A stretch of 33,093 nt of DNA, from positions 1 to 33,093 of the forward strand of contig DASUBV010000040.1 of assembly GCA_035763085.1 (NCBI GenBank), in the 5' to 3' direction. The notes below the pieces were generated by a model. It had not been told where the DNA came from, searched no databases, and worked only from the letters and a program-made list of their open reading frames with translations. Source of the stretch: DASUBV01 sp035763085. GTDB lineage: Bacteria; Actinomycetota; Actinomycetes; Streptosporangiales; Streptosporangiaceae. How positions within the stretch are numbered: position 1 is the first letter of the stretch; every line of letters starts with the position of its first letter. Both the position numbers and the translations under genes were made by a program. Below are positions 6,840 to 13,682 of this stretch, one piece after another.

Positions 6840-8531
6840 ATGCCGGTCCCGGTCCTGTACCTGCTCGATGACGACCCGGGCGTGGTGAACGCGCTGCAGG
6901 TTGACCTCGGCCGCCGGTTCGGCCGGGATTTCCGCATCATCGGCGAGACCGCACCCGCCGCCGGCCTGGCGACACTGACGCACCTGGCCGCCGATGGCGA
7001 GAAGGTCGCGCTGCTCATGGTGGATCATGACATGACCGACATGCCCGGCGCCCAGTTCCTCGCCCGCGCTCACGAGCTGCACCCGCAGGCCAAGCGCGTG
7101 CTGCTGGTGGAGCGGGATTACTCGCTGCGCAGCCCGGTCGTCCGGGCCATGACACTCGGCGAGGCCGACTACCACTTCACCAAGCCGTGGCTGCTGGAGC
7201 AGGACCTCTACCGCGAGGTCGGCGAGTTCCTGGCCGAGTGGGCCAAGGGCCAGGAGGCCGGCTTCGACCTGTTCCACGTCGTCGGCGAGCCGCACGAGGC
7301 GAGCACTCATGAGCTGCGCGAGCTGCTCACCCGGTTCTTTGTGCCCTATCACTTCCACGCGGCCCGCAGTGAACGCGGCCGCGAGCTGCTCGCTGACCGG
7401 GGCCTGGACGCGGCACACCTGCCGGTCATGATCCGCCATGACGGCTACACCATGACCGACCCGACGCTGACCCAGATCATCGAGGCGGTGGGCGGCAGCG
7501 TCTGCAACGACACTGACGAGTGTGACCTGGTCGTCGTGGGCGCCGGCCCGGCCGGCCTGGCCGCCGCCGTCTATGCGGCATCCGAAGGACTGGAGACGGT
7601 GGTCCTGGAGCAGAGCGTCTCGGGCGGCCAGGCCGGCTACAGCCCGATGATCCGCAACTACCCGGGTTTCCCGCACGGCATCAGCGGCCACGAGCTGACC
7701 CGCAAGGCCTGCGAGCAGGCGTGGATATTCGGGGCGCACATGGTGTTCGCCCAGCCCGTCGCCGGCCTGGAAGCAGCCGGCGGCCGGCGGATCGTGCGCC
7801 TGCCCGGCGGGCAGGCGGTCTGCGCCGGGGCGGTCATCGCGACGCCCGGCATCGCCTGGCGGCGGCTGGGCATCCCGCGCATCGAGGACCTGGTCGGCTG
7901 CGGGGTGTTCTACGGCTCATCGGGCAGCGAGGCTCAGGCGATGGAGGGCCGGCGCGTGTTCGTCGTCGGCGGCGGTAACTCCGCGGGGCAGACCGCGCTG
8001 CACCTGGCCCGGTTTGCCCGGCAGGTCACGCTGGTGGTGCGCGGGGACAGCCTGGAGCGGTCGATGTCGGAGTACCTGACCACCGAGATCGCCGCCACGC
8101 CGAACATCGCCGTGCGGCTGCGGACAGAGGTGGTCGACGGACACGGGGACGCCTACCTGGAGGGCCTGTCGCTGTATGACAAGCGGCGCGGCCGCTCCGC
8201 GCAGCTCGCCGCGGACGCGCTGTTCGTGCTGATCGGCGGCGAGCCGCGCACGCAGTGGCTGCCCGCGGCGATCCAGCGCGAGGCCGGCTACATCCTGACC
8301 GGCAGGGATGTCGTCCGGGCCGCCGGGCATCCGCAGTCCTGGCCGCTGGACCGCGAGCCGCTCCCGATGGAGACCTCCATGCCCGGCGTGTTCGCGGCCG
8401 GCGACGCCCGCTACCGGTCCATCAAGCGAGTCGCCTCCGCAGTCGGGGACGGCGCCACCGCGGTCCGGCTGGTCCACGAGTACCTGACGACCAGGCGCGC
8501 CGATCAGCTGGCCCTGACCGCCGGAGTCTGA
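6840..8531 (+). CDS. receiver domain fused to thioredoxin-reductase-like flavoprotein
   Basis: This 563-residue fusion has three parts. Residues 1-125 form a response-regulator receiver domain with the acidic cluster LLDDDPG, probable phosphoacceptor Asp62 (MVDHDM) and Lys115 (FTKPW). Residues of about 140-215 look like a thioredoxin-like fold linker. Residues 225-555 are a thioredoxin-reductase-like module with FAD site VVVGAGPAGLAAA, NAD(P)H site VFVVGGGNSAGQTA and a second FAD motif GVFAAGDARYRS. The redox CxxC of true thioredoxin reductases is absent: the corresponding place reads GCGVFYGSSGSEA. It therefore cannot reduce thioredoxin by the usual mechanism, and may be a phosphorylation-controlled NAD(P)H sensor or an oxidoreductase for another acceptor. 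No histidine kinase is adjacent. ATG 6840 has AGGAG just upstream. Confidence 0.88.
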   Translation: MPVPVLYLLDDDPGVVNALQVDLGRRFGRDFRIIGETAPAAGLATLTHLAADGEKVALLMVDHDMTDMPGAQFLARAHELHPQAKRVLLVERDYSLRSPVVRAMTLGEADYHFTKPWLLEQDLYREVGEFLAEWAKGQEAGFDLFHVVGEPHEASTHELRELLTRFFVPYHFHAARSERGRELLADRGLDAAHLPVMIRHDGYTMTDPTLTQIIEAVGGSVCNDTDECDLVVVGAGPAGLAAAVYAASEGLETVVLEQSVSGGQAGYSPMIRNYPGFPHGISGHELTRKACEQAWIFGAHMVFAQPVAGLEAAGGRRIVRLPGGQAVCAGAVIATPGIAWRRLGIPRIEDLVGCGVFYGSSGSEAQAMEGRRVFVVGGGNSAGQTALHLARFARQVTLVVRGDSLERSMSEYLTTEIAATPNIAVRLRTEVVDGHGDAYLEGLSLYDKRRGRSAQLAADALFVLIGGEPRTQWLPAAIQREAGYILTGRDVVRAAGHPQSWPLDREPLPMETSMPGVFAAGDARYRSIKRVASAVGDGATAVRLVHEYLTTRRADQLALTAGV

Positions 8532-8637
8532 CCCCTTGGTGAACTCCGTGACGCCGTAACCGCGATAGGACCCGAGCGCCCCCGCCTGATGCGGGGGCGC
8601 TCGCGTCAGGCAAACCCTGACCGCGGGAGTCTGACCC
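8512..8637 (+). repeat. 23-bp direct repeat, two copies flanking a terminator
   Basis: Copies at 8512-8534 and 8615-8637 match at 22 of 23 positions (both begin CCCTGACCG and end GAGTCTGACCC; the single difference is C/G at the eleventh base). The left copy contains the last codons and stop of the flavoprotein gene; the right copy lies 103 bp downstream, after the hairpin. This may be the trace of a local duplication of the gene end. Confidence 0.8.
8574..8602 (+). terminator. intrinsic-type terminator hairpin after the flavoprotein gene
   Basis: A perfect 12-bp stem (GAGCGCCCCCGC with GCGGGGGCGCTC) closes a 5-nt loop (CTGAT). It starts 42 nt after the stop codon. There is no T-tract, which is common for actinomycete terminators. 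Confidence 0.75.
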
Positions 8638-8916
8638 GGCCCGGCCGGCCTGCGCGCCCCGCACCCCCCAGGCGGCGTAGTTACGGGGTAGCCGCACTAC
8701 CCCGGTTCGTCCCCGCGGCCGGCCCGGCCGGAATTTCCCTTTTACCTCGATAAGCGCCTGCGACATTCCCCAGGTTCCCCGCAATCCTGACATACGTGCT
8801 CCCGGGATTTCATCAATCTGGGGGAGGTTGCCTACCACAAATGAGCCGTCCGGAACCACGTCCTTCCTAATTACTGTCATCTGGTGCCCACGAAAAGTGC
8901 AGGTGGAAGGCGGGAG
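8638..8916 (+). other. non-coding leader upstream of the GT2 gene, with two hairpins
   Basis: No plausible gene lies in this stretch. It contains a hairpin at 8684-8704 (CGGGGTAG paired with CTACCCCG, loop CCGCA) and an imperfect one at 8799-8826 (CTCCCGGGATT paired with AATCTGGGGGAG through a wobble/bulge, loop of 5 nt). The part from about 8730 is notably AT-richer than its surroundings. GGAACC near 8853 followed 18-19 nt later by GTC faintly resembles an ECF-sigma promoter, but the spacing is long. I did not recognise a known riboswitch. Confidence 0.4.
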
Positions 8917-9999
8917 ATGGCCATGGCGGCCGAGATGAATTCGCGAGCTCAGGAGCCACGGGAAATCGTCGCCCTCATTCCTGCGCACAACGAAGAGGAA
9001 TCTATTCAGCGAGCCATCACCGCCCTGCGAAAGCAGACGGTTCCGCCGAAGCGCATCATCGTGATCGCCGACAACTGCACCGATGCCACGGGTGAGCTGG
9101 CCCGCACATCCGGCGCTGAGGTGATGGTCACCGAGGGCAATACGCACAAGAAGGCGGGCGCGCTGAATTACGCCCTGGAGCAGGTGCTGCCGGCCCTGGC
9201 CGACCGGGACGCCGTCCTGGTCCAGGACGCCGACAGTTTCCTGGACCCGGAGTTCCTGGCCGCGACCGCGCGCAAGCTCGGCCAGGGCTTCGGGGCGGCC
9301 GGCGGGAACTTCCGGGGCCGGGCGGGCGGGGGCGTGTGCGGCGCGCTGCAGCGCAATGAGTACGCGCGCTATGCGCGGGACACGGCGCGCAAGCGCGGCC
9401 GGGTGCTGTGCATCACCGGCGTGGGCACGCTGCTGAGCGTCGTGGCGCTGCGGGATGTCATCGCGGGGATCCGGGACGGCCGGCTGCCTGATTCCGGCGG
9501 CGGCTACGCCTACAGCTACGCCACGCTCACCGAGGACAACTGGATGACCCTGGCGCTGACCCACCTGGGCTACCGGGTGGTCTCGCCCAAGAACGCGACC
9601 ATGTCGACCGAGGTGATGCTGACCTGGCGGGAACTGGCCCGGCAGCGGCTGCGCTGGAAGCGCGGCGCCATCGAGGACCTGCTCAGCTACGGCCTCACCC
9701 GGCGCACGCTCAGGGGCTGGACCCTGCAACTGGTGTCGCTGGTCGGCGTGCTGGCCTCGATTGCCTATCTCGGCACGCTGGCCAGCTCGCCGTGGCTGGG
9801 CTTCCACCCGCAGGCGGCCTTTCTTGCCATCACGGCGATATATGCCGCCGAACGGCTGGTCACGGTGCGATCGAGGGGCTGGAAGGTAGCCCTGGCCTCC
9901 GCGACGGTGGTTGTCGAATGGGGCTATGACCTTTACCTGCAGGCCGTTCACATCCGCGCGCTGTGGGGCGTGCTGTGGCGGACCAGGAAGTCGTGGTGA
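8917..9999 (+). CDS. family 2 glycosyltransferase, processive type
   Basis: This 360-residue GT2 has the motifs of processive inverting polysaccharide synthases: IPAHNEEE at the start of the GT-A fold, VQDADS (DxD, residues 104-106), TED (205-207) and QRLRW (243-247). Three hydrophobic segments follow (about 267-290, 299-316 and 323-340), so the catalytic domain is cytoplasmic and the C-terminus is embedded in the membrane. There is no N-terminal membrane segment, unlike the GT2 at 26.5 kb. Such enzymes make beta-linked polymers such as glucan, cellulose or hyaluronan; the sugar cannot be read from sequence. A GH16 beta-glucanase three genes downstream hints at a beta-glucan. ATG 8917 is preferred (GGAAGG 6 nt upstream); GTG 8884 in the same frame would add 11 residues. 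Confidence 0.88.
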   Translation: MAMAAEMNSRAQEPREIVALIPAHNEEESIQRAITALRKQTVPPKRIIVIADNCTDATGELARTSGAEVMVTEGNTHKKAGALNYALEQVLPALADRDAVLVQDADSFLDPEFLAATARKLGQGFGAAGGNFRGRAGGGVCGALQRNEYARYARDTARKRGRVLCITGVGTLLSVVALRDVIAGIRDGRLPDSGGGYAYSYATLTEDNWMTLALTHLGYRVVSPKNATMSTEVMLTWRELARQRLRWKRGAIEDLLSYGLTRRTLRGWTLQLVSLVGVLASIAYLGTLASSPWLGFHPQAAFLAITAIYAAERLVTVRSRGWKVALASATVVVEWGYDLYLQAVHIRALWGVLWRTRKSW

Positions 10000-10075
10000 G
10001 GCCACGAGGCCGGGACCGGAGAGCCCGGGTGCCCGGGACGCAGAGGAAATACAGATATCGAGGGGGATGAGAACT

Positions 10076-10231
10076 ATGTACGGCAAGCTCGCAGGAGGCG
10101 CACTGCCCACCACCGGCCTGGCCGCGCCGCTGGCCGGGGGCCTGAGCTACCTGTACGCGGCGCTGATCGCGATCGCCGCCATCGGCGTGGTGTTCGCGGT
10201 CAGGCGGATGCTGCCCAAGAAGACCGACTGA
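10076..10231 (+). CDS. 51-residue LPTTG sortase-substrate-like membrane protein
   Basis: The whole protein is a sorting signal: nine residues (MYGKLAGGA), then LPTTG at residues 10-14, a hydrophobic segment (about 24-43, with YLYAALIAIAAIGVVFAV) and a basic tail (RRMLPKK). Sortases cleave LPxTG between Thr and Gly and attach the new C-terminus to an amine. Here cleavage would yield only a 13-residue peptide, and there is no N-terminal secretion signal, so the hydrophobic segment would have to insert with the N-terminus outside. The class E sortase lies 86 bp downstream. AGGGGG at 10061-10066 precedes ATG 10076 at a good distance; ATG 10067 is less well placed. It may be a minimal sortase partner, an acceptor for glycan attachment, or a small membrane protein with a coincidental motif. 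Confidence 0.72.
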   Translation: MYGKLAGGALPTTGLAAPLAGGLSYLYAALIAIAAIGVVFAVRRMLPKKTD

Positions 10232-10271
10232 GCGAGACCGGCTGAGCCGGACCGACGACGCGTGCGGGCAC

Positions 10272-10292
10272 GGCACTCCGGCTCGGAGTGCC
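10272..10292 (+). other. short perfect hairpin between the LPTTG gene and the sortase gene
   Basis: GGCACTCC and GGAGTGCC form a perfect 8-bp stem around a 5-nt loop (GGCTC). It lies 26 nt before the sortase start codon, so it may be an attenuator or a processing site; no T-tract follows. Confidence 0.45.
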
Positions 10293-10317
10293 CGGCCCGG
10301 CGCACGGGGGGAGCGTT

Positions 10318-11109
10318 ATGCAGTGGCGACGTGCGGTGAAGCCGCTGGCCTGGACACTGGTGGCCTGCGTGCTGGCCACCGCCGCGTGGGCGGCCTTCAT
10401 GATCACCGATCCGCTGGCCGGGAGCCGCCAGGATGCGGTGCAGGACAAGCTGTACCACCAGTGGCAGCGGCCGGCTCAGGACACGGCGGCCGGGGGCGGC
10501 GGCAACGGCGGCAGTGCCGCCGACCGCGGTGCCGGCGACGGCAGCGGGAGCCGCGGCTCGGCCGCCCACCGCTCGGTCTCCGGCACAGCCGCGGGCGGCA
10601 CGGGCGACCGCCCGGGCTCCGGCCGGAGCGGGTACACCGGGGCCAGTCCCGACGGGATCCGGCCGCGGACCGGCCAGCCGTTCGCCATGATGCGGGTGCC
10701 GGCCTTCGGCAAGGACTGGAAGTTCGCGATCGTCGAGGGCACCTCGCTGCGCCAGCTCGCGCTCGGGCCGGGCCACGTGCCGGGGACCGGGCTGCCCGGC
10801 CAGCGGGGCAACTTCGTGGTGGCCGCGCATGACATCACCGCGGGTAACCCGTTCATGCACCTGCGCAGCCTGCACAAGCCCGACAAGGTGCTGATCTACA
10901 CCCGCGATCACGTCTACACCTACCGGGTCCAGACCAACAAGGTCCTCCGCTACACCAAGGTCGCGGTGATGTACCCGGTGCCGGGCCACCCCGGCAAGGC
11001 GCCGACGCAAGGCCGGATCACGCTGATCACCTGCACGCCGGTGACGCTGAACTTCACGCCCTGGCGGATCGTGGTGACCGGCGAGCTGGTCAAGGTCGCT
11101 CCCCGGTGA
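10318..11109 (+). CDS. class E sortase
   Basis: This 263-residue transpeptidase has an N-terminal membrane anchor (about residues 9-29, PLAWTLVACVLATAAWAAFMI). A Gly/Ser/Ala-rich linker (55-118) follows, and then the sortase beta-barrel from about 120. The catalytic triad can be placed at His171 (VVAAHD), Cys239 (TLITCTP) and Arg250 (PWRIVV). The TLxTC motif is canonical. Sortases of this class anchor surface proteins in high-GC Gram-positives. The nearest candidate substrate is the LPTTG protein just upstream. The start is ATG 10318, with GGGGGGAG at 10306-10313. Its stop overlaps the GTG of the GH16 gene (GTGA), so the two are translationally coupled. Confidence 0.9.
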   Translation: MQWRRAVKPLAWTLVACVLATAAWAAFMITDPLAGSRQDAVQDKLYHQWQRPAQDTAAGGGGNGGSAADRGAGDGSGSRGSAAHRSVSGTAAGGTGDRPGSGRSGYTGASPDGIRPRTGQPFAMMRVPAFGKDWKFAIVEGTSLRQLALGPGHVPGTGLPGQRGNFVVAAHDITAGNPFMHLRSLHKPDKVLIYTRDHVYTYRVQTNKVLRYTKVAVMYPVPGHPGKAPTQGRITLITCTPVTLNFTPWRIVVTGELVKVAPR

Positions 11110-11888
11110 GCACCCGGTGGCCCGGCCGGCTGCGGCGCGCTGGCCAGCCCGGTGCCGTGACGTTCTGGGATGAATTTGACGGCCTGGCCGGGTCGCCGCC
11201 GGACCCGGCCCGGTGGACCTATGACCTCGGGGGCGGCGGCTGGGGCAACGGGGAGTTGCAGGACTACACCGACGCCCCGGCGCACGTCTTCCAGGACGGC
11301 CGCTCCCACCTGGTCATCCGCGCCGGCCGGGCCAGCGCGGGCGGCGCGGAGGCCGGCGGCTACCGCAGCGGCCGGATCAAGACCCAGGGCAGGTTCAGCC
11401 AGCTCGGCGGGACCTTCGAGGCCCGGATCAAGGTGACGTCGCGGCGCGGCCTGTGGCCGGCGTTCTGGCTGATGGGCGAGAACATCGCCACCGCCGGGTG
11501 GCCCGCCTGCGGCGAGGTGGACGTGCTGGAGGACTTTGGCTACGCCACGGGGCAGTCCTCGGTGCACGCTCCCGCCGGCGCCGGCAACGACCTGCACAGC
11601 GCGCACGCGGACGTCCCGCTCGACGAGCGATGGCACGTGTACCAGCTGTCCTGGCAGGCCGGCGGCATGCGGTTCAGCCGCGACGGGCGGCCGTACCTGA
11701 CGGTCCGGCGGGACTTCTGCCCGCCGCGGTCCTGGGTGTTCGGGCCCGGGGCCCCGCACAACGGCGGGATGTTCCTGCTGCTGAACCTGGCCGTGGGCGG
11801 CAGCGCCGGCGCCCCGCCGCCCGACAGCGCGTTCCCTGTCGACCTGATGGTCGACTACGTCCGGGTCAGCGCGCCTGACCTGGGGTAG
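11106..11888 (+). CDS. GH16 family glycoside hydrolase (beta-glucanase-like)
   Basis: This 260-residue protein has the GH16 active-site signature ExDxxE as EVDVLE (Glu137 nucleophile, Asp139, Glu142 acid/base). It also has typical laminarinase-type features: FWDEFDG at the start, GNGELQDYT, GRIKTQGRFSQLGGTFEARIK, WPAFWLMG and FLLLNLAVGG. GH16 enzymes cleave or transglycosylate beta-1,3/1,4-glucans. The protein begins close to the catalytic domain and shows no signal peptide or membrane segment, so either it works inside the cell, is exported by another route, or the true start lies upstream inside the sortase gene. The GTG at 11106 overlaps the sortase stop. Its place after a GT2 and a sortase suggests a role in trimming or anchoring the polymer. 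Confidence 0.87.
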   Translation: MSTRWPGRLRRAGQPGAVTFWDEFDGLAGSPPDPARWTYDLGGGGWGNGELQDYTDAPAHVFQDGRSHLVIRAGRASAGGAEAGGYRSGRIKTQGRFSQLGGTFEARIKVTSRRGLWPAFWLMGENIATAGWPACGEVDVLEDFGYATGQSSVHAPAGAGNDLHSAHADVPLDERWHVYQLSWQAGGMRFSRDGRPYLTVRRDFCPPRSWVFGPGAPHNGGMFLLLNLAVGGSAGAPPPDSAFPVDLMVDYVRVSAPDLG

Positions 11889-12059
11889 CCATCGTGGTCT
11901 GGCCGCCGCCGCCGGCATCGGCCCGGCGACCTGAGGGTGATCACGGGCGTGCCGGGCGGCCAGGACCGGGCGGGCGATGTTGGCTAAACGCGTCCGGCGG
12001 GCCACAATCGGCGGTGCGAGAGCAGAACGGCATTCGGGGCCGGCAGGGATGGTGAGGGC

Positions 12060-12935
12060 ATGACGCGAGCGGTGGTCCTCGGCGGCGGCGGGCCGGTCGG
12101 CATCGGCTGGGAGTGCGGGCTGGCGGCCGGCCTGGCCGAGGCCGGCATCGATCTCGGCGGTGCCGACCTGATCGTCGGCACCTCGGCCGGCTCGGTGGTG
12201 GGCGCGGCGCTGGCCCTGAAGCTGGACCTGGCGGTCACCGTCGATGCCGTGAGCCAGCCGCTGCCGCTCACGGCCGGCGGCGGCGCGGGCCTCGACGCGA
12301 TGATGACGGCCCTGGGCGGCGCGCTCGCGCGTGGCCTGCTGGCCGACGAGCTGCGGGCGGAACTCGGCGTGCTGGCCCTGGCGACGCCCACCGTCGCCGA
12401 GGACGACTTTGCCGGCGCCCCGGTCTTCGCCCAGACGGGCGGCCGGGACTGGCCGGCTCCGTTCCGCTGCACGGCCGTCGACACCCGCACCGGCAGGTTC
12501 CAGGTGTGGGACCAGGACTCCGGCGTGCCGCTGCCGCGCGCCCTGGCGTCGAGCTGCTCGGTGCCGGGCGTGTTCCCGCCGGTCACCATCGACGGGACCC
12601 GGTACATGGATGGCGGGACGCGCACGCCGCTCAACGCCGACCTGGCCGCCGGGCACGACGCGGTGATCGCCGTGTCCTGCATGATGCTGTCCCTGCCGGA
12701 GGGCATGTCCGATCCGGTCTTTGACGCCATGAGCCAGGAGATCGCCGATGAGCTGGCCGCCGTGCGCGACAGCGGCAGCGAGCTCGGGATCATCGCGCCC
12801 GGCCCGGAGTTCCTGGAGGTCAGCGGCTGGGGCACCAGCCTGATGGACCCCTCCCGCGTCGCGGGCGCCTACCAGTCCGGGCTCCGCCAGGCGGCGGCCG
12901 AGGCCGGCCGGCTGCGCGAGGTGTGGGCGGCCTGA
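12060..12935 (+). CDS. patatin-like phospholipase
   Basis: This 291-residue protein has the patatin Ser-Asp dyad architecture: an oxyanion-hole loop GGGGPVG (8-14), nucleophile elbow GTSAG (Ser42) and DGG (Asp184). Patatin-like proteins hydrolyse acyl esters of lipids. There is no signal peptide or membrane segment, so it is likely cytoplasmic. Preceded by 171 bp of non-coding sequence in which I see no clear promoter. ATG 12060 is used; an ATG at 12049 is in a different frame. The substrate is unknown. The gene has no evident functional link to its neighbours. Confidence 0.88.
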   Translation: MTRAVVLGGGGPVGIGWECGLAAGLAEAGIDLGGADLIVGTSAGSVVGAALALKLDLAVTVDAVSQPLPLTAGGGAGLDAMMTALGGALARGLLADELRAELGVLALATPTVAEDDFAGAPVFAQTGGRDWPAPFRCTAVDTRTGRFQVWDQDSGVPLPRALASSCSVPGVFPPVTIDGTRYMDGGTRTPLNADLAAGHDAVIAVSCMMLSLPEGMSDPVFDAMSQEIADELAAVRDSGSELGIIAPGPEFLEVSGWGTSLMDPSRVAGAYQSGLRQAAAEAGRLREVWAA

Positions 12936-12961
12936 GCCAGGCAGGCCGCGGCCGCGGGTCT

Positions 12962-12967
12962 TAGGAT
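12962..12967 (+). promoter_or_regulatory. -10 box of a probable leaderless transcript
   Basis: TAGGAT ends 7 nt before the GTG at 12975, with no Shine-Dalgarno between, which fits a leaderless start. Confidence 0.4.
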
Positions 12968-12974
12968 CGCTGGC

Positions 12975-13628
12975 GTGCGGCGCGAGTCCTCCACGGTGGT
13001 GGCCCTGGTCGGTGCGGTCGGTGACGACCTGCTGGCCGGGCTGTCCCGCTCACCCAATATCTCGCTGGCCCGCGCGCCCGCGCCCGGCGATGACCAGCCC
13101 GGCGGTAATGGTGGCGCGGGCCGGGGCCCGGCCGGGCCGCCGGCCGCGCCGCAGCCGGGCTGGGAGCCCGGCGCCCGGGCCATGCGGGAGGCGGCGCGGC
13201 GGCGGGCGACCTACGTGCTGGTGCCGGAGGACCCGCTCGCCGGGGTCGCCGCCGGGTGGCAGGAGATGTGGGACGTGGCGGCCGGGCCGGCCGGGACAGC
13301 CGCGTTCGAGGAGCACGCCGCGGGCGCGCTGGCCGCCTGGCGCAGCCAGCAGTTCGAGCTGCCCGACTACTACCTGGTCGTGGCCCCCGCCGAGGGCCAG
13401 GCCACCCGCCCCGACCTGTACCTGGGCCCGCTGCGCGCGGCCCGCCCGCGCCGCGTCCGGGTGGCCAGCATCGCCGGGCGTCCCGGTCAGGCCGCATGGC
13501 TGCTGGACACCCTCCGGTCGCTGGAGCACGGCCCCTGGTGGCCGCCGCTGGACGAGCTGCTGGACGCGGCCCGCCGCTTCTACGCCGGCGGCCTCGCGGA
13601 GACGCAGCCCGGGCCGTTTTCCCAGTAA
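12975..13628 (+). CDS. conserved-looking hypothetical protein
   Basis: I do not recognise this 217-residue protein. It begins with a beta-alpha element (STVVALVGAVGDDLLAGL). A low-complexity Gly/Pro/Ala stretch follows (about 36-60), then an alternating helix/strand region with RRRATYVLVPEDPL, LPDYYLVVAPAEG, VRVASIAGRPGQAAWLLDTLRSL and PWWPPLDELL. The pattern suggests a Rossmann-like or P-loop-like fold without a clear nucleotide motif. There is no signal peptide or membrane helix. Codon use is typical of the region and the frame is the only convincing one here, supporting a real gene. It is convergent with the esterase gene at 13683. Confidence 0.7.
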   Translation: MRRESSTVVALVGAVGDDLLAGLSRSPNISLARAPAPGDDQPGGNGGAGRGPAGPPAAPQPGWEPGARAMREAARRRATYVLVPEDPLAGVAAGWQEMWDVAAGPAGTAAFEEHAAGALAAWRSQQFELPDYYLVVAPAEGQATRPDLYLGPLRAARPRRVRVASIAGRPGQAAWLLDTLRSLEHGPWWPPLDELLDAARRFYAGGLAETQPGPFSQ

Positions 13629-13682
13629 CGAACTGGCGAGTGCTGACCTGGCTGACGAGCTGGCGGGGGCGGCGCCGCCCGG

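Noticed and set aside
8853..8880. An ECF-sigma promoter (GGAAC and GTC) before the first GT2 gene.
   Set aside because: The spacer of about 19 nt is longer than usual and the -10 part is weak, so it is not listed as a feature.
8638..8916. A riboswitch in the leader of the first GT2 gene.
   Set aside because: Two hairpins are present, but I could not match conserved cores of c-di-GMP, c-di-AMP or other known classes.
8422..10113. A 563-codon open frame on the minus strand across the GT2 gene at 8.9 kb.
   Set aside because: It lies opposite a gene with clear GT2 motifs, its product is rich in Arg, Pro, Gly and Gln with no domain, and such mirror frames are expected in high-GC DNA.
10950..12656. 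A 568-codon minus-strand open frame opposite the sortase end, GH16 and patatin genes.
   Set aside because: It spans three genes with intact catalytic motifs on the other strand and has only low-complexity composition; a GC-driven shadow.
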